From contig NC_087065.1 of the NCBI RefSeq assembly GCF_963678635.1, positions 38,713,888-38,777,887 on the forward strand: DNA of 64,000 nucleotides, given 5' to 3'. Both the position numbers and the translations under genes were made by a program. The stretch is from Symsagittifera roscoffensis. Lineage: Eukaryota; Xenacoelomorpha; Acoela; Convolutidae. Under the pieces are notes generated by a model, which worked only from the letters and a program-made list of their open reading frames with translations, was not told the DNA's origin and did no database searches. Below are positions 21,450 through 33,400 of this stretch, one piece after another; position 1 is the first letter of the stretch; each line of letters opens with the position of its first letter.

Positions 21450-24400
21450 GTAAGACCACGAGAAAAAAATCACAACTCTTACCAAAACTGAAAGTCCTGA
21501 AAAGAAAACCGAAAATAAGTCTCATTTTTCATTCGAATGCTCAAAAAAACTTCTGCTCATTTGACTGACAAATTAAACGTCAAACTAGCAAGCCCGTCAA
21601 TTGGCTCGCAAAAAATTAGTTCTTATTCTGATCAAGCTAACCTTTTCAAGTTAAGCCATATGGTAAAAAAGTTTGAAAACTTTCTGTTTCATAGAACGAG
21701 TTGGTTCCCGCAAAAAATTGAAGTTTTTCTTAGCGACCTATCTAAGTATGAAACTTTGAAATAATTCAAAATGATTCATGAAAGAAAAACGGATGGTGCA
21801 ACAACGGATGGTGTTTCATGGAGCGAATCAATTCGTTAAAAAAAATAGTTTTTCTAGGCAGGTTATTAAAGCAAGGAAATTTTTTGAAATCAATTCACGT
21901 TGTTTCATGGAGCAAATCAGCTGGCAAAGCATTCATGTTTTTCTATGCAAGCTATTTAGAACCTGAAGCTTTTAAACATTTTCAAGTTATTGCATAAAAT
22001 GATTTGGTTCAGAAAAAGTATAAGTTTTTGAAGCTAATTATTGATCTAGAATGATTGTTTAACTAGAATGATTTCCAGTTATTTCTGAAAATTTCGCAGG
22101 AAACTTAAACTTTTCTAAGCAAGCTGTTTAAGCTATGAAACTTCAAAAAGTTCGAGTTAGTTCAAAATTGGAACCTGATGGCAAACTGTTTTTCTATAGA
22201 AGACATTCAAGTGATTTCTCGGTTTTTCTTAGTTTTTTAATCAATTTTTTGCACGAGCAAATGAAGCAAGGAACTTCTGGAAAACCGAAGCTACTTCTTC
22301 TACCAAACAGTTTTTCTCATTAGTTGAAATTTTCCAAAGCAAGTAGTTTAAGCTCTGAAACTTTGACATTATTCAGGATATGTCGTGAAACAAATCACGA
22401 AAAACATGTCCAAGCAAGCTATTCGAAACTTTGAAGCTATTCCGAACTTTGAAAACTAGTCTATGAGTTAATGCATAGACTGACTCGGTTTGCGAGAAGT
22501 TCACGTTTTTCTAGGCAAGCTAATAGAGCTATGCAACTTTGAAATACAAGTTATTTCATCAACCGAATCAGTACGAGAAAAGCTTAAAAAATTTCTATGC
22601 AAGGTAGTCAGGCTAATATAATTTTAAATCTTTCGAGTTATTTCGTGGACTGAATCGGTTCGCAAATTTTTTTTCTAAGCAGAGTTCGTAGCTAGGAAAC
22701 ATAGAAAATTTTCAATTTTTTTCATAGGTTAAATCAGTTTGCCAGTAATTTTAAGTTTTTTGAAGCAAGCTATTCAAGCTATGAAACTCTGAAATATTGC
22801 CAGTTATTTCATAGACTAAATCGGATGGCGAACTGTAGAGTTTTCCAAGCAAACTTTTAAAGATATGAAACTTTGAATTATTTCAAATTATTTTAACGAC
22901 CGAATCGTTCGCAAAAAATTAGGTTTTTCGATGCAAGTTTTTCAAGCTATGAAGCTTTGAATGATTTCAGGATATTTCATAGACTGAATCAATTCGCGAT
23001 TCAGAAAACTTAGAAAAAAACTTTTAGAGAAAAAGCGCGATGCAAAAACTTTCAAATTTTTTAAAGCAAGTTTTGAAACTTTGGAAAATTTTAAGTTTTT
23101 TTGGCTCGAATCGGTTCGCAAATAAAATTCAAGCTTTTAAAAAGTTAAACTTTGAATTATTACAAATTATTTCAAAGACTGAATCGGTTTGCCAAAATTT
23201 TTAAGTTTCTTGAAGGTCTCTGCATGTCTTCCCGATTTCTAACTTTAAGAAATTCAGACTCTTTGGAAAATTTTATGTTATTCTTTGGACCGAGTCGGTT
23301 TGCGAACAAATCAAGTTTTTCTAAGCAAGCTTTCTCAGCCATGAAACAATAAAATTTTTCCTTTTATTTCATAGACCAAAACGGTTCGCAAAAAATTTCC
23401 TCCCTAGCAGGTTGCTGTTTTTAAGTGATTCGTTGCAGACTGAAATGAATCTGTAAACGCAACAATATTAACAAAATTAGGCAGGTACTGTCTAGCCTTG
23501 AATTTGGATCGAGTTCATATTCCTCTTTATGATTCTTAAGCGTTACTTTCGGTAGCCTTTTAAACATTGTGTTCAGTTAAACATTGCGTCTATAGCGCAT
23601 TCCGATTTTTAATTATTATTTAAGATTGCAGTTTGAAACACGCTAAAACGACGGAAATTGTTTTTTATTAGAAAACCTTCGTTTTGGCGCAAAAATGACA
23701 AAAAAAAAGTAAATTATGTTTGGTATTTCGATAACAAAAATCACCCGTTCGATTTAGCTTTGCTTCCAGCCACCATTTAAAAGAGTGGAAATTGCCTATG
23801 GCTTAGAGTTGACTTTTAATAAAATGTTAAAACAATACACCCCGTTAGAATGCTAACTCGACTAACTAAGATATAAAGGATACGACATAGAACTGTTTTA
23901 AATGTGTTTTATAAAATACAAAAACTGAGCGTACTGTTTCACTCTGAAGAGTGAGTATGCTTCAACGTAAAGGTTAGATAAAACCAAATAAAATAATTAA
24001 ACGATAGACTTCACAAGACTTCGCCCGCTAGGGAAAAGTTCAAAATTAATTAAATCTAACTTACTACACATATCTTTTCCGCTTTCAACCGGAGAAAGAA
24101 AATAAAGTTAAGAAATCACAACTAATTAGCGATTAGGTCAAATTAACAATTAAGATTATCAGCATAATAAGAGAGAGAGAGAAAGAGAAAAAATAATCTT
24201 TCGACGATATGTCCTACGGATATATCGAATGAGTAAATTAACAATTAGTCAGCGAAAACTGTAAGGGTTGATAAGATCGATCATTGAACGATACTAGGTT
24301 ATTTCCTGAGTTCTGAGTTAAGCACTGCTCCAACAGAGATTATTAAAATAATGAAAAGCGCAGGATAAATTAAGTTCATAAGGTTTGGAGCAAATTTTCA

Positions 24401-27400
24401 ATGAAGGAAAATTTTGTCACTAGTTTTTATCTCTAATGAAATCCTCTATTGGTGGATGTAGCTGGCTCTCGATAGTTGACTCGATGTCAATGTCGCTCTC
24501 CCTATCTTCTCTCGTTTCCAAAAGAATTAACATTTCCTCCTTGTCGGGTACCAAACTGGTGTCGTAGTTATCCGTTTGATTTTCTTGAGGCTTAATGTTC
24601 AAATCCGCATTCTCGGGACTCCATTGAGGGACTCCACTAGATGAATCTGATGGGCTCCGCTGGATGATCATCCGGTTACCTTGACATTTTGGTTGACCGA
24701 CATGCGTACGTGGACATGAAGTTTTAAAGTTATCACTGGGTTATCACTTTCGATTTCTTAAACTGGAGAGTCCAAATCGCTGATTTTGACAGGTCCACTG
24801 TAGTCGTCAATGTCTGTGACTGTGTGTTTCCTGTGGAGACACCTCTGATTTTGATGTTGGCCTATCTTCTGAGACTGGTACAGCAGTTTCAGTAGTGTTT
24901 CGGGTGACTGCTGATAGAGAAGGTGCCGTTAATATTGAGATAAGGCAATCGTGAATTGTGTCCGGGTGCGTTATGGCTTCTTCTTCGTCTAGGTCTAAGA
25001 GTTTAATTTTAATATTAGGGTTTAAATTTTCGTCTATTTGCCGGTTTTTCTCTAATTCAGGGCTGTTTTATTCCATGTTAATAATGAAGTGTTCCTTAAC
25101 AACAAATTTACAAGAAAATCCACTCATAATTGCTCAAATCCGAAAGATAAAATAGTAAGAAAAACGATTCATATTCTCCTAAATAACCTGCAGGCAAGGT
25201 CTTGGTCTTTTTTTGGTTGCGCTCGAGTTTTCTGCTTTGGGCCTTCTTTCTTCTTTGTCTGGGTTCATTTGTTAGTTTTTCTCCGGGAAGGTGATGTGTT
25301 TGATGAAGAATACAAGGGTACCATTGACAAGAGTTTTTGGTCCAGATTCCCTCCTTTGAAATGAATGAGCGCCTGCTTGGAAGTTTTGGCAAAAACAGGG
25401 TAGGGTAAGGTCTCCCTTAAATATCCGTAGTAAAGCATGAGGCGTGGTCTTTCTGTTGTTTTTCAGGATGCCAATTATATGAATGTTAACTCGAAGAAAT
25501 CGGATTATAGGTTTTGAAGACGTGGATGAGGTAATTTTAGCTGAGGGAAACTTAAAAAAATTGTCGATACAAAGTAAAGTTTTTTTTATGAGATCCCCAG
25601 TTAATATCCAGCGGACTGGCAAAGTCTAAATTGACTTCTTCGTTCAACCCTGATAAAACAGGTAATGATTTCACTTCCGAGTACGGCATTAAAGGGTTTA
25701 AAATTTTACCAGCTTTGATGCAGTTTGAGCAGTTTGTTCCATGGTACCAGATGAGTCTATTAATGTGAGGCCACCACACGTATTCAAACAAGTACTTCAT
25801 CCCAAATTGCTCAGGTATGTTTTGTGGAGTATTTTTTATTACGGCGCCGCTATCACGAAATGATACCACCAATTTATTATCCATGAATAGCAATCCGTTG
25901 GAAGTATGAAAATCCTTATAGTATTGGTTAAAGTAGGTTCCAAAATTAGTCGTGTGCAAATCCCTTTTCCCCTTTAAAACTCTAATTAAAGGCTTCAAAA
26001 AAATGTCTTTTTCGGTAGGAGGAGCGACAATCTTGGTATTGAATAACCAATTAATTTCAAAAGATGTTTTTGGTAATTTCAGAGACTCACTGCGTTTACG
26101 AGCAAATGTTATAAGTTTCGATTCGGGATATTCTAAATTAAAAGAAATAAGTACGTCTGATTGATTAAGATTAACTACAATTTGGTTATTTACAAATACG
26201 CTACTTACAATGTTTATATCCATTGGAGTTTGTAAAATTTTGTACTAATTGATAAATGGAATAAAAAGAAATAATCTGAAACTTTTTTTTTCGATAAATC
26301 CATAATTCAAAAATCCAGCCAAGCACAATTAGCAGAGCAAAATTCTGAGCAGGTATGGATCAAGTCACCAATTTTTAAGGCGGAACTAACAATTTGTAAC
26401 ATTGAGCCTTTTTTATAGTTTAATAATATTTACAAGATGAGCAGTTATATCCGGCGGACTTGGAATTACTTTTTTAATCTTCTTTGCAGATGCTAGTACA
26501 AATTTTTTCTTCAAATGAGATTTTGGGGCTGTTTTTTTTATTCAAATTCTTGAAGTAAGGTTAGTAAAGCCCATGTTTTTTCCAGTTGAATATTTCACTG
26601 TAAAGTTAAAACGGATTAGTCTGTCCACTCAGCGTGTCAATCTGCTTGTGGTTTAATTTATTCCCTTGATTACTTGATAATTCTGATAATGTATTTTTAT
26701 GATCTGTGATATTCTCGAAGTACGATCCGTATAAATCTTTCCATCATGATCCACTGACCCTACTACTTCTATGAGTTCTAACTCGTTTTGTCAAGTATTT
26801 TGCCTCATGAGTAGTTAAAAATATCCTTGCAAATGCGACTGTTTTCCAATCATTCCAATGAAGTTGTTCTAAAGATGCACTGAACCCGCTGTGAGAGGCG
26901 TCTGTTCTTACTCTTGATTTGCATTTTACATCAAAAAGTGTATGTTTTTTAATTACACATTTTTTTTGATTTTTTCAAATGCTATCGAATGTAGCTTGTC
27001 ACAACTGAAAACTGATTTTTTGTTCAAAAGAGGGCGTAGAGGATTCCCAAGGGTAGCTAGGTTCGCAAAAAAAATTGATCAAATGGTTTATAGAGGCAGA
27101 AATTGACCATAAATTTTTAAAACTTCAGGGTATCCGTAAGCTTTTGATAGCTAAGGTTTTATCTTCCAATGGAGGAAGTCCGTGTTAGTAATTTCGAAGC
27201 CTAGCCATTCAATTTGTGTTTAAAGAATTGACATTTGGACCCTGTAATTGCAAAGCTTTGACTGTTAAGAATGGATGGACTTCGGTCGACTATGTCTTTG
27301 TGTTCTTTAAGAAATCCTTTGGATCCAATTAAGTTGTCGTCTATGTAACATGTGGTAAAAGGAACTGAGCCTATAGTTGAACCCATGACGCGCTGGAATT

Positions 27401-30400
27401 CTTTCGGCATGTCGCCAAGTCCATAAACCGGATAAAAGTTTTTATGGTCCCGTAATATCTCCCCCAACTTTGCTAAAACTACATAGTTGGCTAGTTACGT
27501 TGTCTATATTAAGTGCATTGTTAAAATCTAGTTTGGTGAACCAAACTTTTCCTTCGGAAACTTCAGCAAATTTTGCGGCTACCTTTTCAACTAACTCGTG
27601 TATCTTTGGCATCTGATATTTATTTTGAAGATTTTGTTCGTTTATGAATTTTGAAAGGAGATCATTTTCTTGGATTTCTCGTTTTTGCGCGTTATCACGA
27701 TAAGACGTAGAAAATGATCTTCATCACAGGTTTCTAATATCTTAATGTGTTCTTCGGATATCAGTCTTTGTAAATCTTTTTTTTGGAAGTAAATGAAGCG
27801 GAACTCTTCTCCTCTTTAGTTGTATTGATTGGTCTTAAATGGCTACGGAAATGTGTGATTTTTGATTTGTTCATTATTTTCCCGATTCTTTCGAATAGAT
27901 TCTTGAGTTTTGCGCGATTTTATTTACATCTCAGTGAAAATTTGACAGAAAATCTTTCGTGATGTCTTATCCGGTTTCAAGCACGGGAAGGCCTTCTGTG
28001 TAACTTAAGTACCCACCTTTGAAAGATTGTCGCTTCTGATATTTTACGTTCATGCTCTCCCGTTATAAAAAAATTTGTGCTTATTCATGGGCCCATCCGT
28101 TGGATCTTATCGGAAGCTCTATCTTTCCAATTTGTTTATCGTGTCGTTTTTAAGTTGAGATCTTTTGGTTTCAGTTCGTGGATTACTTTCTTTTTTCAGG
28201 AAACTGAATGTGCTGGCTGAGCTCTCCTTTCCTAAGCCAATGTTCAACAATTTCTTGAGTTTTTTTCCGCCGGAAACAAAAACCGTGGTCACATTTAAAA
28301 CAAAATAGTCGTGATTGTCGCTTAGTCTAGCTTCTGTCCATGCGTTGAATACAGCACAAGGATCTTTATAATTATTTTCATAGTTATGTACAGATTGCTG
28401 AACAAATGCACCATTAATTACACAAATGAAGTTATCGACAAAAATCCAGCCAAGCACAATTAGCAGAGCAAAATTCTGAGCAGGTATGGATCAAGTCACC
28501 AATTTTCAAGGCGGAACTAACAATTTGTAACATTGAGCCTTTTTTATAGTTTAATAATATTTACAAGATGAGCAGTTATATCCGGCGGACTTGGAATTAC
28601 TTTTTTAATCTTCTTTGCAGATGCTAGTACAAATTTTTTCTTCAAATGAGATTTTGGGGCTGTTTTTTTTATTCAAATTCTTGAAGTAAGGTTAGTAAAG
28701 CCCATGTTTTTTCCAGTTGAATATTTCACTGTAAAGTTAAAACGGATTAGTCTGTCCACTCAGCGTGTCAATCTGCTTGTGGTTTAATTTATTCCCTTGA
28801 TTACTTGATAATTCTGATAATGTATTTTTATGATCTGTGATATTCTCGAAGTACGATCCGTATAAATCTTTCCATCATGATCCACTGACCCTACTACTTC
28901 TATGAGTTCTAACTCGTTTTGTCAAGTATTTTGCCTCATGAGTAGTTAAAAATATCCTTGCAAATGCGACTGTTTTCCAATCATTCCAATGAAGTTGTTC
29001 TAAAGATGCACTGAACCCGCTGTGAGAGGCGTCTGTTCTTACTCTTGATTTGCATTTTACATCAAAATGTGTATGTTTTTTAATTACACATTTTTTTTGA
29101 TTTTTTCAAATGCTATCGAATGTAGCTTGTCACAACTGAAAACTGATTTTTTGTTCAAAAGAGGGCGTAGAGGATTCCCAAGGGTAGCTAGGTTTGCAAA
29201 AAAATTGATCAAATGGTTTATAGAGGCAGAAATTGACCATAAATTTTTAAAACTTCAGGGTATCCGTAAGCTTTTGATAGCTAAGGTTTTATCTTCCAAT
29301 GGAGGAAGTCCGTGTTAGTAATTTCGAAGCCTAGCCATTCAATTTGTGTTTAAAGAATTGACATTTGGACCCTGTAATTGCAAAGCTTTGACTGTTAAGA
29401 ATGGATGGACTTCGGTCGACTATGTCTTTGTGTTCTTTAAGAAATCCTTTGGATCCAATTAAGTTGTCGTCTATGTAACATGTGGTAAAAGGAACTGAGC
29501 CTATAGTTGAACCCATGACGCGCTGGAATTCTTTCGGCATGTCGCCAAGTCCATAAACCGGATAAAAATTTTTATGGTCCCGTAATATCTCCCCCAACTT
29601 TGCTAAAACTACATAGTTGGCTAGTTACGTTGTCTATATTAAGTGCATTGTTAAAATCTAGTTTGGTGAACCAAACTTTTCCTTCGGAAACTTCAGCAAA
29701 TTTTGCGGCTACCTTTTCAACTAACTCGTGTATCTTTGGCATCTGATATTTATTTTGAAGATTTTGTTCGTTTATGAATTTTGAAAGGAGATCATTTTCT
29801 TGGATTTCTCGTTTTTGCGCGTTATCACGATAAGACGTAGAAAATGATCTTCATCACAGGTTTCTAATATCTTAATGTGTTCTTCGGATATCAGTCTTTG
29901 TAAATCTTTTTTTTGGAAGTAAATGAAGCGGAACTCTTCTCCTCTTTAGTTGTATTGATTGGTCTTAAAGGGCTACGGAAATGTGTGATTTTTGATTTGT
30001 TCATTATTTTCCCGATTCTTTCGAATAGATTCTTGAGTTTTGCGCGATTTTATTTACATCTCAGTGAAAATTTGACAGAAAATCTTTCGTGATGTCTTAT
30101 CCGGTTTCAAGCACGGGAAGGCCTTCTGTGTAACTTAAGTACCCACCTTTGAAAGATTGTCGCTTCTGATATTTTACGTTCAGATCCAACGGATGGGCCC
30201 TTATTCATGGGCCCATCCGTTGGATCTTATCGGAAGCTCTATCTTTCCAATTTGTTTATCGTGTCGTTTTTAAGTTGAGATCTTTTGGTTTCAGTTCGTG
30301 GATTACTTTCTTTTTTCAGGAAACTGAATGTGCTGGCTGAGCTCTCCTTTCCTAAGCCAATGTTCAACAATTTCTTGAGTTTTTTTCCGCCGGAAACAAA

Positions 30401-33400
30401 AACCGTGGTCACATTTAAAACAAAATAGTCGTGATTGTCGCTTAGTCTAGCTTCTGTCCATGCGTTGAATACAGCACAAGGATCTTTATAATTATTTTCA
30501 TAGTTATGTACAGATTGCTGAACAAATGCACCATTAATTACACAAATGAAGTTATCGACAATATTCACATATTTTCTTGTAGATTTACAAATTGGAGTAA
30601 AATTACACTTGAAGTTACAAACTGAACAATGTGCGTCGTTTGCTTGACATACCGCCACATTTCAAACAAGAGTTTTCCTTTTCTACATAAAAAGCTTATT
30701 CTCGTTCGTATTCGAACTCCAATAACAATTTGAATAGTAAATCTGAGTTTTAGTGGTGTTGGTCATTTTAAGTTGACACATATCTTTTTGCTCGTGTACC
30801 AGTGCTAAACGTAGTGCGTCCTGTGGTGCGAGTGTTTCTGTTAACAACTCCCTCTGGATATCATAATTTCTCATTTTGTTGATGAATATATCCCGAATCC
30901 ACTCCTCTTCTCCGCTGGATATATCACACTTTTCGGCCATTTCCGCAAGTGCTCCCCAGAATTTTTGTTTCGTTTTCCACTTAAAAAGAGGTGTAAGTAT
31001 TCTCAAAACTCTTGAAATTTAATCCGAAAGATTTTCACGTTAGTGAGTTTCTGTGCAAAATTCTTTTGACTTCCGCTTCCAAGGCAAAAAATAGCATGGA
31101 TCTGATCTTCTTGTCCGCTTCTTCAATTCTCATCCAAATTTTTAGCTCTGATTTGATTGATGCGATTCCTTGTCCTCGTATCTTCGTTTTTTTCGGCTAT
31201 TCTAGCGAGATTCCTGGCTAGTCTTGCTTCTTTGTCTTGAGTTTTTTTCTGTTTCTGGGGTTTCTTTGATTTTTGCAGGAGTTGCTATTTTTTTCCGAAG
31301 GACTGATGAGGTTGTCTTTGTCTATTTTTTCTTCGGCTATCATTGCCATTTGAAAATCGTCACTCCAATCTTCCCAGGGATTAGGGGGCCAATCGTGTGA
31401 TTTTGCCAGAATTGAGATACTCTCCTCATGCGTGATTCGTTAGATGAGTGCGCCATTTTAAAATGTTAAAATAATACACCCGTTTAAATGCTAACTAGAT
31501 TAATCAAGATGAAAAGGATACGAATTAAAATTGTATTAGTAGTGTTCTATCAAATACGAACAATGAGCGTACGGTTTGGTTTCAACCCGAAGGAGTGCGT
31601 ATGCTTCAAGGTCAGGGTTAGTTGAAACCAAACAAAGTTAGAAAACGATAGACGTCATTTTACTTTTTCTAGTCAATTTTGATTACTTCAAAGTAAAATC
31701 GCAGGGGTCAAAGCCTTTTAGTTGTAGAACGCTTTCTCTTCATGGGTTCGACACCTGCCAGCCCAAAGGGCTCCCCTTTGTAGTACTTTTACTCATATAT
31801 TTTCGCTGACTTACCCTAAAGGTTTTCTAAAAGCGCCTTCGGCGCCAAAAAATACGAATTTCGAGGGGAAGAGCGCGCCGAAAAACGCGAATTTTTGGTT
31901 AAAACTTTCCAAAAAGTGCCTCAAAACGCAATTTTTAGCATTATTTTTTTAAAAATATTGCTCGCGTTGCGCAAAATTTGGCTGAAACAGGTTTTTTCAG
32001 TGCTATGGAAAAGCTCGGAAAACCAATTTAGTCGACCGAAAAAAAGACCGACAATCTTTTTGAATTTTTTTTGAAAATCGGACCTCCTCGACAAAATCCT
32101 AGATCCGCCCCTGATTACAAAGACAAATTGTTGTCTAGATACGCTCACCGTTTAGTGTATGTATTTAGGTTTCTGGAATCCAGAGACAAGTACCTAATTT
32201 TTTCTCCAAACTATAGAAGAAATTCTCTTACTAAATTATCGCGGAACCCCCAACAAATTCTTGTAACGTAACTTTTGTCGGCACTTAAGTTTTTTTGCGG
32301 AATCCGCAACAACCGGAAATATCATTTGTAGAGGATGTCCACCAAAGTAAGCAAATTCCGCAACTTGTAAGCAGAGACCGCGAAAACGAGCGGATTCCAC
32401 AAATTGTAAGCGGAATCCTGATTTTGCTCACTGGACTTATCTAAACTAGAAACGTTCTTAAATGAATTTTTCAAAGCTGACCACTTCACCCAGACAATTA
32501 AAAGCAAGCCAGAACTAAATAATAGGGCGAAATTTCAGACAAAGAAACTGATGATTGTCAGTGGAAAAACCACTGAGAATTTCAAAAAATTAATAATTCA
32601 AGTTCAGAAGTATCAGTCTTTAAATTCTTAAATTATAAGTCTTAAAAGTGGAGATAGCAGGTCCGAAATACTACTGATCAACTGCGCCTCAACATATTGC
32701 TGATCAACATATTGCTGATGAGATAGTAGGCGCCTTCTATTCTTGTCTCAAATTTGGTATGTCGAAGCGCAGGAGGTACAATTTTGGTTGAGGCAAAAAA
32801 ATTTGCTTATTTTCATAACTGTGTATCATTTGTGAATGTGTAATCGTTGTCGTTAAACCTTAAAACATACTCTTTTCCTAGCATTTAAGATCAAATCGGT
32901 AAGACAACTGATAATATCAACAATTCAGCGGTTAAAACACACCGGAGTGACATATTAAAGTTTTTTTGATACGTATTAGCATTAGAGATTAACTAAAAAG
33001 CGGCCAGCATTAGCGTTTACTTTAATGATACGGATTGGCATTTGAGATTAACTTAATTACGACCCCCATTACCTTCTAGTTTTTTTTTGATAAATATCAG
33101 TTCGAATCTTCAGGTCCATTTAGTGAACAAATATTTTGATAGCTCAGACTAACAGCTGATAAAAACTTTGTTTGACGAAGCATCATATTCCAAAAACAAA
33201 GAAAAGATTTAAAAAAATGAAACGAAATACTAAATTTTGAACTTGATGTCGGTATAATTTTTCGCGGATCTTGTCAACTCCCCCCCCCCTCCTATTTCAA
33301 TTTTCTGAAATTCAATGTTGGCTGCCACATTTTCAATAGCTTGAAACTGTTTTTAGGAAATACATATATATAAAAAGTTTTATGTAGGTATTATAAAGTG

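Larger units (their letters stand above)
23825..31657 (-). mobile_element. Ty3/Gypsy retrotransposon G2 with LTRs, inside intron 1
   Basis: Flanked by two similar ~190-bp direct repeats (LTRs). On the minus strand from the right: a TGGCGC primer-binding-like site close to the 5' LTR, gag (31450-30680), protease region (about 30560-30240), RT and RNase H (29900-28900), a tandem second copy of protease-RT-RNase H (28438-26308), then integrase (26223-25272) and a C-terminal acidic tail (24671-24420). All main frames are interrupted. The total of 7.8 kb includes a 2.1-kb duplication; without it the element would be about 5.7 kb. It is antisense to the host gene. Confidence 0.9.

Noticed and set aside
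21620-23400. CRISPR-like array
   Set aside because: The repeats are diverged 84-bp tandem monomers without unique spacers, in a eukaryotic intron.
25089-25364. Plus-strand 91-codon frame inside G2
   Set aside because: Antisense shadow of the integrase region of the minus-strand Gypsy element.
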